A stretch of 32,940 nucleotides of DNA from Woeseiaceae bacterium (lineage in GTDB: Bacteria; Pseudomonadota; Gammaproteobacteria; Steroidobacterales; Woeseiaceae). Positions within the stretch are counted from its first letter, which is position 1; each line of letters starts with the position of its first letter. Positions 17,027-25,900 of this stretch are shown one piece after another. The position numbers and the translations under genes are program-made. The DNA lies in assembly GCA_028227395.1 (NCBI GenBank), contig JAOIZZ010000014.1, forward strand, positions 1 to 32,940. Direction: 5' to 3'. The notes under the pieces were generated by a model. The model had not been told where the DNA came from, made no database searches, and saw only the letters and a program-made list of their open reading frames with translations.

Positions 17027-19864
17027 ATGAAAAACTTTACCGGGTCAGCTTGGCTGGCTATAACTACGGTACTACTAGCACTTGGTTCTTTACCTGCCAG
17101 TGTTTCTGCACAAGGTGCAGATGAAGCAGTTGAGGAGATCGTAACGATCGGAACTCGACGTGCTGGACGTACCGCACTCGACACCGCTGTGCCGATTGAC
17201 GTATTTAATCAGGAAGATTTAGATTCAATATCTTCATCTGACTTGATTGACGTCATCAAAACTTTGGTGCCTTCTTTTAACGTAGGCCGTGTGCCCATCG
17301 GTGACGGAGCGACTATGGTTCGTCCTCCTCAGTTGCGTGGACTTGACGCTGATAAAACTTTGGTATTAATCAATGGTAAGCGACGTCATCGTGCTGCTCT
17401 TGTAAACCTTGGTGGTTTCGGTGCTCACGGACCTGATCTAGCTACGATTCCAGCGATTTCGTTGAAATCAGTTGAGGTTTTACGTGACGGTGCATCCGCT
17501 CTTTATGGATCAGATGCGATTGCCGGTGTGATGAACTTCAACCTGAGAGATTCTGCTGAAGGCGGTCAAATCCGTATGCAGTATGGTGTCTATTCAGATA
17601 CAGCTGGTGGCCCAGGTGGAAATGGTGACGGTGCACGTGGATCACTTGATGGACAAGGCGGAGAGAAAGACTACAAAGTAGCTCTTAACTTCGGCATGCC
17701 ATTAACTGAAGATGGCTTTATCAACGTCAGTTCAGAGCTTTATCGCGCTAACGGCACAAGCCGTGGTGGACGCTATGAGTTCTCGATTCCAGGTGACTCA
17801 ACACTTAATCCTGGACAATCAGCGGCAGTAGTAGGCGCTATGTATGATCACGATGGTGATGCTACTACTAAGACTGTTTTCCGTGCTGGTCCTGATGCGT
17901 TAACTCACATCTATTCTGACGGTACTGATGGAAATGCTAAAGGTACTCTGTTAACTATCGTTAATGCTGGTGACGGAATTCCTGATGATCCAGATTATCG
18001 CTACAGAGATAACCTTTGTAACGCTGAAATCGGCGCAGGCGACTGTAATGAAATGACTTGGGGTGAGCCGGTTCGTGACGGTATCCGAGTTATGGTTAAC
18101 TCAGGTATTACACTTTCAGATTCGTCTGAAGCGTATGCTTTCTTTAACTACTCAGACACTAACGCTGATGGATCTTTCTATCATAGACGTCCTGGTATCG
18201 CACAGTTCAAATTGAGCCGTGATGCAACTGGTCGTATTTACAATCCACGTGACCAATATCCGGGTGGCTTTACACCTAGATTCCACGGTAATGTGATTGA
18301 TGAAGGTCTTACTGCTGGTATCCGTGGTGATACAAACGGTTGGAACTATGACTTCAGTTCACGTTATGGTGTGAATGAAATCCGTTATATTTTGGATAAC
18401 ACCAGAAACCCATCAATGGGTGCCGTATCTCCTCGTAAATTCCGTCCAGGTAACCTCATCAATGATGAAGTTTCTTTCAACGCGGATTTCTCGAAAGAGT
18501 TTGATGTAGGCATGGCGAACGACATGAACATCGCGTTTGGTTTGGAATGGCGTGAAGAAGGTTACGAAGTTGTTAAAGGTGATACACCTTCATGGACTAT
18601 CGGACCGTATGCTGGTAAAGACCCGCATAACTTCGACGTAACAGCAGCAGAAGCTGCAACAGCAGCAGAAACACGTGCCGCTGGTTGTTACATTCCTGGT
18701 CTAGCAGCGACTCCTGGAACACAATGTAATGCAGGAGATCCAATCTTCAATGCATTGCCAGTGGGTTCAAACGGCTTCCCAGGATATCCATCAGCATACT
18801 CAGGTAAATACTCACGGGATTCCGTTGGTGCTTACGTTGATATGGAAATGGATGTGTCTGATGAGTTCTTGATCAACGTTGCCGGTCGTTACGAAGACTT
18901 CTCTGATTTCGGAGATAACTTCAGCGCGAAAGTAGCAGCACGATACACAATAAGTGATAACATGACTTTACGTGCATCAGCTGGTACGGGTTTCCGTGCA
19001 CCGACTCCAGGTCAGATCTCTACGCGAAACGTTTCAACTCGTATTGATCCAAATGGTGAGCCAGTAGCAGAGGGTATTTTCCCAGCGACTAATCCATTGA
19101 CTGCGTACCTCGGTGCGAAGCCATTGAAAGCTGAGACTTCTACTCAGTTCACTGTAGGTTTGAGTTCAACTCCTACTGAGAACCTCGTAGTTACTCTTGA
19201 TTACTACTTCATCGAGCTTGAAGATCGAATCGTATTGTCATCAGATTTCAAAGTTACAGCAGCTGTTCAAGCTGATTTAACTGCGAAAGGAATTCCATTC
19301 CAATCTGATATTGCTCAAGTTAGTTACTTTACTAATGACTTGACAACTGAGACAAGCGGTATTGATTTAGTTGCCACATATAACATGGACTGGTCGGGTG
19401 GTAATACTGTCCTTTCAGCCGCTGGTAACTGGAACTCTACTAAGATCAAAGATCGTGTTAACAGAGGTACTGCTGCAGCACCTGTATACTTCATTAACGA
19501 CGAAAGCAAGTATGACAACGAGAATGGTAATCCTGAGTATCGGATGAACCTTACAGCGCGCCACACTATGAACAATGATGTAACAATCACTGTTCGTGGA
19601 AATCTCTACGGTCCTTACAAGAATGCGGCTAACGCAACTCTTGCTTCGATCCAAGAGTTTGGTCGTGTAACTCAATGGGATACAGATGTATCATGGGACT
19701 TGTCTGAAGCATATCGTTTAACACTTGGTATTAACAATGTGTTCGACACAATGCCAGATATGGATACCATTGGTGAAGCTTGTTGTGGACGTACTTACCG
19801 ATCTGATTCAGTTCAAGATTGGCAGGGTACTTACTACTACGTACGTGGCCAAATTAACTTCTAA
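17027..19864 (+). CDS. Large TonB-dependent receptor (TBDR3), likely highly expressed
   Basis: An outer-membrane receptor of 945 residues. A signal peptide (about 1-29, ending S-V-S-A-Q) is followed by a TonB box E-E-I-V-T-I-G-T, a plug with Q-L-R-G-L-D-A-D-K-T-L-V-L-I-N-G-K-R-R-H and S-V-E-V-L-R-D-G-A-S-A-L-Y-G-S-D-A-I-A-G-V, and a barrel ending in R-G-Q-I-N-F. This is the large plug type common in marine and plant-polymer-degrading proteobacteria; the ligand could be a peptide, glycan or other polymer fragment. GGGGGAA sits 9 bases before the ATG. Codon use differs from the neighbours: CGT, GGT, AAC, TTC and GAC dominate, as in strongly translated genes. It has a 500-bp upstream region with dyads and its own terminator, so it is a single-gene unit. 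Confidence 0.94.
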   Translation: MKNFTGSAWLAITTVLLALGSLPASVSAQGADEAVEEIVTIGTRRAGRTALDTAVPIDVFNQEDLDSISSSDLIDVIKTLVPSFNVGRVPIGDGATMVRPPQLRGLDADKTLVLINGKRRHRAALVNLGGFGAHGPDLATIPAISLKSVEVLRDGASALYGSDAIAGVMNFNLRDSAEGGQIRMQYGVYSDTAGGPGGNGDGARGSLDGQGGEKDYKVALNFGMPLTEDGFINVSSELYRANGTSRGGRYEFSIPGDSTLNPGQSAAVVGAMYDHDGDATTKTVFRAGPDALTHIYSDGTDGNAKGTLLTIVNAGDGIPDDPDYRYRDNLCNAEIGAGDCNEMTWGEPVRDGIRVMVNSGITLSDSSEAYAFFNYSDTNADGSFYHRRPGIAQFKLSRDATGRIYNPRDQYPGGFTPRFHGNVIDEGLTAGIRGDTNGWNYDFSSRYGVNEIRYILDNTRNPSMGAVSPRKFRPGNLINDEVSFNADFSKEFDVGMANDMNIAFGLEWREEGYEVVKGDTPSWTIGPYAGKDPHNFDVTAAEAATAAETRAAGCYIPGLAATPGTQCNAGDPIFNALPVGSNGFPGYPSAYSGKYSRDSVGAYVDMEMDVSDEFLINVAGRYEDFSDFGDNFSAKVAARYTISDNMTLRASAGTGFRAPTPGQISTRNVSTRIDPNGEPVAEGIFPATNPLTAYLGAKPLKAETSTQFTVGLSSTPTENLVVTLDYYFIELEDRIVLSSDFKVTAAVQADLTAKGIPFQSDIAQVSYFTNDLTTETSGIDLVATYNMDWSGGNTVLSAAGNWNSTKIKDRVNRGTAAAPVYFINDESKYDNENGNPEYRMNLTARHTMNNDVTITVRGNLYGPYKNAANATLASIQEFGRVTQWDTDVSWDLSEAYRLTLGINNVFDTMPDMDTIGEACCGRTYRSDSVQDWQGTYYYVRGQINF

Positions 19865-19921
19865 TAATGGCCAAGAAATAATTGGATAAACGCTTGATTT
19901 AAAAGCAACCTTCCGATGATT

Positions 19922-19950
19922 AAAACCCCGCATTTGCGGGGTTTTTTTTT
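19922..19950 (+). terminator. Intrinsic terminator of TBDR3
   Basis: A 10-bp perfect stem AAAACCCCGC / GCGGGGTTTT with an ATTT loop, followed by a long T-run (19942-19950). The A-run on the other side may let it also serve the convergent TPR gene. Confidence 0.93.
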
Positions 19951-20000
19951 GGCATTGATTTGGTATTTAAGGGTTCACCAAAAACTTCAGAAAGAACTTA

Positions 20001-20765
20001 TTAAGCTGATAATGAGTTAAGTCTTTTGATGGCTTTTTTAGATTTTGATAACCATTCTTTTTGTGCTTGACGATAATGCTCCGGTGCAATATCCGCTGCA
20101 GTCAGAATATCTTGATATAAGATCAGAGCATCTTCATGTCGAAGTTCAGATTCCAGTAGGTTAGCGTAATGATACTTGGCCTCAGCTCCTATGAAATATG
20201 CAGTCAACGCCTCATATTCATGAAATGCCTCTTCGATTCTGTTGCATTTTTCAAGTGACATAGCATAAATGAGGTGACCATTGGCTGAGGTATATTGAGG
20301 ATTTTTTTCCCTCAAATAATCCAAAGTAGTAATACAGTCTTCGTATGTTGTATGGGCGAATTGTGCTTCTGCTAATCCCAGTAAAAGATCTGGATCTTCA
20401 CGATAAATCCCTGTCAGAATATTTTTGTAATGAGTGACAGCTTCCTCAGCACGACCATTTTCGATCAGTGTATTAGCCAGGTGACGTGTTGCATCAATGC
20501 TACCTGTAAACTCTTGACGTTTTTCAAGAGTTTCAATATTGGCTTTACGATTTAAATTGTGTTTCGCTTGTCGAATAATTTTATGCGCCCTGGGGCGTCC
20601 TAATAATTCCGGCAAAATCTCAAAGATGAAGTAAATAACCGCACCTAAAATACCCGATATAAGTATTATAAAAATCCAATATTTAGGGCGATTGGTACGA
20701 AAGATATGCCCAATAACGAGCATGGTGAGGATGATATTTAGATAGAGGCTTATTTCTCCAGACAT
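20001..20765 (-). CDS. Membrane-anchored TPR protein (COG4700-like)
   Basis: A 254-residue protein. Two membrane helices at the N-terminus (about 7-19 and 29-50, the second W-I-F-I-I-L-I-S-G-I-L-G-A-V-I-Y-F-I) are followed by a soluble region of divergent tetratricopeptide repeats from about residue 85 (A-T-R-H-L-A-N-T-L-I-E-N-G-R-A-E-E-A-V, then D-L-L-L-G-L-A-E-A-Q-F, then Y-H-Y-A-N-L-L-E-S-E). The layout resembles an uncharacterised conserved group of TPR membrane proteins that I recall as COG4700. A scaffolding role is likely in general terms, but no partner can be named. It is divergent from the ctlX operon across 137 bp that contain a palindrome. Confidence 0.82.
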   Translation of the reverse strand: MSGEISLYLNIILTMLVIGHIFRTNRPKYWIFIILISGILGAVIYFIFEILPELLGRPRAHKIIRQAKHNLNRKANIETLEKRQEFTGSIDATRHLANTLIENGRAEEAVTHYKNILTGIYREDPDLLLGLAEAQFAHTTYEDCITTLDYLREKNPQYTSANGHLIYAMSLEKCNRIEEAFHEYEALTAYFIGAEAKYHYANLLESELRHEDALILYQDILTAADIAPEHYRQAQKEWLSKSKKAIKRLNSLSA

Positions 20766-20830
20766 AACTTTACTTTTCTGTTAATTTTTAGTTTTTAAAT
20801 GAATTACTTTGCTAAATAGAATGATTGAAT

Positions 20831-20844
20831 GATAATGCATTATC
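20831..20844. promoter_or_regulatory. 14-bp palindrome in divergent promoter region
   Basis: GATAATGCATTATC is a perfect palindrome built from GATAAT and ATTATC with two bases between. The hexamers are those of the Fur box, but the Fur arrangement has one base between them, so this is only Fur-like. It lies between the TPR gene and ctlX and could control either or both. Confidence 0.45.
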
Positions 20845-20902
20845 TAATTTATATCACATGCTCTTTCAAGAATGAATTAAAAGCATTTGCACAGAGAAAT
20901 TA

Positions 20903-21856
20903 ATGACCATAAGCACAATAAGACCAAAGGCTAATGCAGTTTTAATGGTAAGGCCTTGCCATTTTTTTAGTAACCCACAAACGGCAGCTTCAAATCGCTT
21001 TCAAGGTCAATCAGTTTTATCTAAGAAAGACCAGCAAAGTCAGGCAATAAAGGAATTCGATAACTTTGTAATTATATTGGAAGCAGCTGGTATCGAGGTA
21101 ATTCAATTTGATGATACCGCTATACCAGAAACACCGGATGCGATATTTCCAAATAATTGGGTTTCATTTCATCATAATGGGTCAGTTGTGATTTACCCGA
21201 TGGAAGCAAAGAATCGAAGAACTGAACGACGAGTTGAAATAATTGACGCATTGTCCATGCATTACAATTTTCAAGTAATTGAGACGCTCGATTTAACTCA
21301 CCATGAAAAGCATGGTAAGTTTCTTGAGGGAACTGGAAGTATGGTAATGGATCATAACAATCGTATAATTTATGCCTGCCATTCATCCAGAACCGATCTA
21401 GAGGTATTGTCAGAGCTTTCAAAAAAATTAAACTACGCTACGATTACATTTGATGCCACCGATCGTTTTGGCGACCCTATTTATCATACAAATGTCATGA
21501 TGAGCGTTGGTAATAAATTGGCAATTATTTGTCTGGATACCGTTAATTTGATTGAAGAAAAAAATAATTTACTGAAAAGTTTAAAGGCCAATAATACTGA
21601 GGTATTGTTACTTTCCATTGCTCAAATGGAAGCGTTTGCTGGAAATATGCTGGCACTAGAATCATCGAGTGGGGATCCGCTATTGGTAATGTCAGAACAA
21701 GCCAGAGAGTCACTAGATGAGAAACAAATTATTTGTATTGAGAAGTACGCAAAAATTATATCGGCACCATTAAATGGCATTGAAGCTTCGGCTGGTGGAA
21801 GTGCTCGTTGCATGCTGGCTGAAATTTATCTACCCAAAAAAGAGAACGTAAAATGA
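20903..21856 (+). CDS. ctlX: CtlX-type citrulline/arginine-modifying hydrolase
   Basis: A member of the guanidino-group-modifying (pentein) superfamily, 317 residues, cytoplasmic. Conserved segments in order: M-V-R-P-C-H-F (15-21), T-P-D-A-I-F-P-N-N-W-V-S with Asp79 (77-88), E-G-T-G-S-M-V with Glu142, Y-H-T-N-V-M-M with His195, and A-G-G-S-A-R-C-M with the nucleophile Cys303. These are the Asp/Glu/His/Cys active-site positions of the fold. The order and the N-terminal R-P-x-x-F match the group annotated as CtlX, citrulline-utilisation hydrolase. The exact substrate (citrulline, arginine or a derivative) is not provable here. The stop overlaps the next start by 4 bases (ATGA), so it is coupled to the DDAH-like gene. 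Confidence 0.88.
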   Translation: MTISTIRPKANAVLMVRPCHFFSNPQTAASNRFQGQSVLSKKDQQSQAIKEFDNFVIILEAAGIEVIQFDDTAIPETPDAIFPNNWVSFHHNGSVVIYPMEAKNRRTERRVEIIDALSMHYNFQVIETLDLTHHEKHGKFLEGTGSMVMDHNNRIIYACHSSRTDLEVLSELSKKLNYATITFDATDRFGDPIYHTNVMMSVGNKLAIICLDTVNLIEEKNNLLKSLKANNTEVLLLSIAQMEAFAGNMLALESSSGDPLLVMSEQARESLDEKQIICIEKYAKIISAPLNGIEASAGGSARCMLAEIYLPKKENVK

Positions 21857-22692
21857 ATAAGATTCGAAACAACATACTCATGTGCCCGCCAGATTATTTT
21901 TCTGTGGATTATATTATTAATCCATGGATGGCAGGACAAGAAGGTGCTCCTGACATTGAGAAAGCTCATCAACAATGGGGCATACTGAGAGATGAAATTG
22001 CAAAATATGCTGATATTAGCATTGTTGATCCACAGCCTGATTTACCTGATATGGTATTTACCGCTAATGCAGGAGTGGTATCAGGAAATAAAGCAATTGC
22101 AAGTCATTTTATGCCGCATGAGCGTCGTCCAGAAGAAGCCCATTTTAAGTCATGGTTTTCACAGAATGATTTTAAATTATTGGGCTTAGATGAAAAAATT
22201 GGGTTTGAAGGTGCTGGTGATTGTCTGTTTGACCGAGGCGGCCCATGGCTATGGACTGGCTATGGATTTCGAACAGAAATCGAGGCTCATAGTGAGATAG
22301 CTTCATATTTTAATGTTGATGTTGTCCCATTACGCTTGGTCGATTCAAGGTTCTATCATATTGATACCTGCTTTTGTCCGCTTGAAGGGGGATTTGTAAT
22401 GTATCATCCACCTGCATTTGATTTTGATTCACGGATAGCCATAGAATCTCGAATTCCACCTCATAAGCGTATTATCGTTGACACCGAGGATGCTGGGAAT
22501 TTTGCCTGTAATGCAGTCAATATTGATAACAAAATCATAGTTAATTCGGCCTCTTCTCACCTAAAGAAAAATTTAAGTGAATGCGGATTTGAGTTCACCG
22601 AAGTTGATCTTTCTGAATTTTTAAAAGCTGGGGGCTCTGCAAAATGTTTGACCCTAAAGTTGGTTGATGGTGTCTTTGAAATTATGGAGTAA
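21853..22692 (+). CDS. Dimethylarginine dimethylaminohydrolase/amidinotransferase-like protein
   Basis: A second pentein-fold enzyme, 279 residues, cytoplasmic. It has L-P-D-M-V-F-T-A-N-A-G with Asp66, F-E-G-A-G-D with Glu119, F-Y-H-I-D-T with His169 and A-G-G-S-A-K-C-L with the nucleophile Cys265. The active site is therefore complete. The sequence is nearer to dimethylargininases and amidinotransferases than to arginine deiminase; hydrolysis of methylated arginine to citrulline, or amidino transfer, are both possible. It is the second gene of an operon: a 4-base overlap with ctlX and 7 bases before the EamA permease. If it makes citrulline, CtlX could act next; that order is inference. Confidence 0.88.
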   Translation: MNKIRNNILMCPPDYFSVDYIINPWMAGQEGAPDIEKAHQQWGILRDEIAKYADISIVDPQPDLPDMVFTANAGVVSGNKAIASHFMPHERRPEEAHFKSWFSQNDFKLLGLDEKIGFEGAGDCLFDRGGPWLWTGYGFRTEIEAHSEIASYFNVDVVPLRLVDSRFYHIDTCFCPLEGGFVMYHPPAFDFDSRIAIESRIPPHKRIIVDTEDAGNFACNAVNIDNKIIVNSASSHLKKNLSECGFEFTEVDLSEFLKAGGSAKCLTLKLVDGVFEIME

Positions 22693-22699
22693 TTGACGT

Positions 22700-23572
22700 T
22701 TGAATTATTTATCCAATCCACGTATCCGTCTATTTATTGGCGCTTTCATGATTAGCTTTTCCCCAGTATTTGTCAGTCTAGTCGACGTATCACCTACAAC
22801 CAGTGGCTTTTATCGTGTTTTCTTTGGCGGCTTGGTATTGACTATTGTTATTATAGCTTCAAGACGAAGATTCGTATTCACTCGAAGTATCTGGATGACC
22901 CTAATTTTTTCTGCACTTTTTTTTACTGCAGATTTATGGTTTTGGCATCGAAGTATTTTATATATAGGTCCTGGTTTATCTACTTTGATTGCCAATATGC
23001 AGGTGTTTTTCATGATGGCTGCGGGTATTATTTTATTCAAGCAGCGTCCTACTATAACTCAGTTATTTGCGATACCGATTGCAGTTTTGGGTTTAGTGGT
23101 GATAGTTGGAATTGATTGGAATGGTTTGGATTCTGATTATCAATTAGGCATAATTTTTGGTTTTCTAACCGCAATAAGTTATACCGGCTATATGCTATTC
23201 ATGCGTCAGGCGCAAATAAATTCAGTGTATAAATTGCCTATTCGAGAAATCGCAGTCATGTCAATTCTGGTCTCGCTATTTCTTGCTTTGGCGGCTGTAA
23301 TTGAAGGTGAATCCTTGGTCATCTCTACTTCTAATGATTTATTATTACTGCTTGCTTATGGTATTTGCTCTCATGCTGCAGGATTGATCTTAATTGCCAG
23401 TTCTTTAACTAAGGTCAGAACGGCTGAAGTAGGTATTGTTTTATTGCTGCAGCCATCGTTGAGTTTTATTTGGGATATTTTATTCTTCAATCGTTCCATT
23501 ATATTAATTGAATCATTGGGTGTCTTGATGGTTTTATTTGCAATTTATTTGGGCTCAAAACGAACAATATAG
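22700..23572 (+). CDS. EamA/DMT-family permease
   Basis: An inner-membrane protein of 290 residues with about ten helices in two EamA repeats, typical of drug/metabolite transporters. The first repeat contains S-P-V-F-V-S-L and S-G-F-Y-R-V-F-F-G-G; the second includes A-E-V-G-I-V-L-L-L-Q-P-S-L-S-F-I-W. I take the TTG at 22700 as start, with GGAG 10 bases upstream; the next candidate, ATG at 22748, would cut off most of the first helix. The gene is the third in the ctlX operon, so it may export or import an amine or amino acid linked to the two enzymes. The EamA fold does not tell direction or substrate. Confidence 0.88.
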   Translation: MNYLSNPRIRLFIGAFMISFSPVFVSLVDVSPTTSGFYRVFFGGLVLTIVIIASRRRFVFTRSIWMTLIFSALFFTADLWFWHRSILYIGPGLSTLIANMQVFFMMAAGIILFKQRPTITQLFAIPIAVLGLVVIVGIDWNGLDSDYQLGIIFGFLTAISYTGYMLFMRQAQINSVYKLPIREIAVMSILVSLFLALAAVIEGESLVISTSNDLLLLLAYGICSHAAGLILIASSLTKVRTAEVGIVLLLQPSLSFIWDILFFNRSIILIESLGVLMVLFAIYLGSKRTI

Positions 23573-23598
23573 TTATCAATTTCGTTGAAATTACTCGC

Positions 23599-23610
23599 TA
23601 AGTGCACTTA
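23599..23610. promoter_or_regulatory. 12-bp palindrome upstream of plsY
   Basis: TAAGTGCACTTA is a perfect palindrome 36 bases before the plsY start. It shares TAAG/CTTA half-sites with the palindrome at 16608-16617. A role as operator is a guess. Confidence 0.3.
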
Positions 23611-23645
23611 ATGTTACACTTTGGCAATTATTAAAAAGGTATATT

Positions 23646-24290
23646 GTGTTTGAATTAGGCATTAAATTTTTAGCGAGTTATTTTTTAGGCTCTATTATGG
23701 GTGCTCTTACTATGGGCAAACTAAACGGTAATATTGACATTCGGGAGATGGGAAGTGGGAATGCTGGTGGAACAAATGCCCTCAGAACTCAAGGTAAATT
23801 GTTTGCACTAGGTGTGGTTGTCATCGATGTGGGAAAAGGTGTAATTGCCACTTTATTTATTCCACAATGGATCTTACCGGTAGCCGTCCAAGAACCTCAA
23901 ATATCTAATGATATATTGGTCTTATGCTGCGCTTGCGCTGCCGTTATGGGCCATGTTTGGCCTATGTGGCATCAATTTAAAGGCGGTAAAGGAGCGGCAA
24001 CTTTAGTGGGTACATTGTTAGTTATCTCGCCAATTCTTGTCGTGGTTATGTTGATTGCATTTGCCCTGGTCTTGGTTCTCTTTGGCTTTGTTGGTCTGGC
24101 TACGATGACTTCAGTTTTGATGGTTTCACTTTATGTGCTTTGGATTGGTACTGGATTTAGTGAACCATTACTATTTTATACAACAACCATGGCTTTATAT
24201 TTAATTTATACACATCGATCCAACCTAAAAAGAATGCTTGCTGGCGATGAATCGAGAAATAAAAAAGTCATGATTTTCTCAAGGAAGTAA
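23646..24290 (+). CDS. plsY: Glycerol-3-phosphate acyltransferase PlsY
   Basis: An integral membrane enzyme of 214 residues that moves the acyl group from acyl-phosphate to glycerol-3-phosphate, the first step of phospholipid synthesis. Both conserved loops are present: G-S-G-N-A-G-G-T-N at 36-44 and H-V-W-P-M-W-H-Q-F-K-G-G-K-G-A-A-T at 103-119. The start is a GTG at 23646 with AAAAAGG 7-8 bases upstream. It is followed by birA with a 9-base gap, so plsY, birA and coaX probably form one unit. Confidence 0.94.
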   Translation: MFELGIKFLASYFLGSIMGALTMGKLNGNIDIREMGSGNAGGTNALRTQGKLFALGVVVIDVGKGVIATLFIPQWILPVAVQEPQISNDILVLCCACAAVMGHVWPMWHQFKGGKGAATLVGTLLVISPILVVVMLIAFALVLVLFGFVGLATMTSVLMVSLYVLWIGTGFSEPLLFYTTTMALYLIYTHRSNLKRMLAGDESRNKKVMIFSRK

Positions 24291-24299
24291 TTTTTTATT

Positions 24300-25109
24300 A
24301 TGAATGATCTTAGTATTGAAGATATTCATAAACTTATGGATTTACATGTAATTGCCGGTTCATTAGATATTGAGATTGTAGATGAAATAGACTCAACGAA
24401 TAGTTACTTAAAAGAATCGCATACCATTAAAGATGAATCGATTAAGGTCGTAATCGCTAAAAAACAAACTGCCGGTCGTGGTCAGCGTCATAAGAAATGG
24501 ATCTCGGAATACAATACTGGCCTTTGGATGTCAGTCGCACTTGATATTAAAAATAAATACAATCCTGCCACTATACCTTTAGTCGCAGGAGTTGCTATCG
24601 CCAATGAATTGAGTGCGTTGGGTGTCAAGCAGATAGGTTTAAAATGGCCAAATGATTTGATTTACGAAAATCAAAAATTAGGTGGTATTTTAGTAGAGTC
24701 AGTACCGCAGAAAAATAATCTACGGCGTATTATTATTGGTCTTGGTATAAATACCAGATTACCTAAATCAGTAGAAAAGATAACCTGTTCAGATTTTAAT
24801 CCAATCGCATTAGAATCTATAATCAAAGGAACTGTAGCGATAAATATGCTCTGCGCTAATATTATAAAATCTTTGAATCATTCGATAAGGCAATTTGAAA
24901 GGAATGGGTTTTCTAGCTTCATAAAAGAATGGACAAAGTTTGATATATTAATTGGTAGGCGGGTAATAGTTGAAAACTTTTCGGGTAGCATTGAAGGAAA
25001 TGCTGATGGGATTAGCACTGAAGGTGCTTTGCTATTGTCTAATGAGGATGGCGCACATAAAATCATTTCAGGTTCAGTGAGATGTATTAACAACGAGACG
25101 ATGTTATGA
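24300..25109 (+). CDS. birA: Biotin--[acetyl-CoA-carboxylase] ligase, without HTH domain
   Basis: A biotin protein ligase of 269 residues that activates biotin as biotinyl-AMP and attaches it to the carboxyl-carrier protein. It has D-E-I-D-S-T-N-S-Y (28-36), the biotin loop G-R-G-Q-R-H-K-K-W (59-67), K-W-P-N-D (115-119) and K-L-G-G-I-L-V-E (126-133), and a C-terminal domain. The N-terminal winged helix of E. coli BirA is absent, so this is a monofunctional enzyme that should not repress biotin genes directly. The stop overlaps the coaX start by 4 bases (ATGA). Confidence 0.94.
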   Translation: MNDLSIEDIHKLMDLHVIAGSLDIEIVDEIDSTNSYLKESHTIKDESIKVVIAKKQTAGRGQRHKKWISEYNTGLWMSVALDIKNKYNPATIPLVAGVAIANELSALGVKQIGLKWPNDLIYENQKLGGILVESVPQKNNLRRIIIGLGINTRLPKSVEKITCSDFNPIALESIIKGTVAINMLCANIIKSLNHSIRQFERNGFSSFIKEWTKFDILIGRRVIVENFSGSIEGNADGISTEGALLLSNEDGAHKIISGSVRCINNETML

Positions 25110-25894
25110 GGACGACAAGAACTTTATTATTTGATATTGGCAATACCTTTATTAAATGGGGGTTACTTGAAGAGCGAAAGCTCGTTGATTTAGGCTGCAT
25201 TCGAAATGAAGATTTCCTCGACAAAGGATGCGACGCATTAATAAAGTTGATCCCAACTGGTGTTGGAAGAGTAATAACTTGCAGTGTTGCGTCTAAAAAT
25301 ATTGATACAAAACTAACAACCTTTCTCTTAAATAATAATGAGTGCTCGATTGAGTCTGTACAAACTGAATCGACAGCATATGGCATTAGATTGGGCTATG
25401 CGGATGCATCGCAATTGGGTGTCGATAGATGGGTTGCGATGATAGCGGCAAAAACTCAGTTTTCGGGTGATATTATAGTTATTGACCTTGGTACCGCCGT
25501 TACAATCGATACTGTAAATGAGTATGGCAATCATTATGGCGGTCAAATATTACCCGGTTTACAGCTTATGCTGAGTTCTTTGGATAAAAAAACAGATCGA
25601 ATTACTTTGCCTTTAATCAGTAATGACCTTGCTAGCATGAAAATTAATTTTTGGGCTGATAATACTGACAACGCAATTGTTTTTGGTGCTTGCAATGCTA
25701 TATGTGGCGCGATTGAACGAGCAATTACTTACCTCCAGGAAAGCAGGCATTCACCAACAGTTATTTTAACCGGTGGCGATGCTCTGGTATTTAAGAATTT
25801 AATGAAAGAGGGATATACGAACATGAACGTGGAATATACGCACAGACCAAATCTGGTAATTGAGGGTCTGGCAGTCATTGCAAATAGTAATTAG
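25106..25894 (+). CDS. coaX: Type III pantothenate kinase
   Basis: A cytoplasmic kinase of 262 residues for the first step of coenzyme A synthesis. All family motifs are visible: D-I-G-N-T at 10-14, G-V-D-R-W at 105-109 with catalytic Asp107, D-L-G-T-A-V-T-I-D at 127-135, G-G-Q-I-L-P-G at 145-151 and T-G-G-D at 222-225. It is coupled to birA by a 4-base overlap. In many gammaproteobacteria birA-coaX precedes the tRNA-tuf-secE region; here a convergent dehydrogenase gene lies between coaX and the tRNA. Its stop is only 6 bases from that of the dehydrogenase. Confidence 0.95.
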   Translation: MRTTRTLLFDIGNTFIKWGLLEERKLVDLGCIRNEDFLDKGCDALIKLIPTGVGRVITCSVASKNIDTKLTTFLLNNNECSIESVQTESTAYGIRLGYADASQLGVDRWVAMIAAKTQFSGDIIVIDLGTAVTIDTVNEYGNHYGGQILPGLQLMLSSLDKKTDRITLPLISNDLASMKINFWADNTDNAIVFGACNAICGAIERAITYLQESRHSPTVILTGGDALVFKNLMKEGYTNMNVEYTHRPNLVIEGLAVIANSN

Positions 25895-25900
25895 ACTTTT

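Noticed and set aside
16837..17124. 95-codon frame overlapping the start of TBDR3
   Set aside because: It runs into the receptor gene in another frame, has no domain or good ribosome-binding site, and TBDR3 has a strong site of its own.
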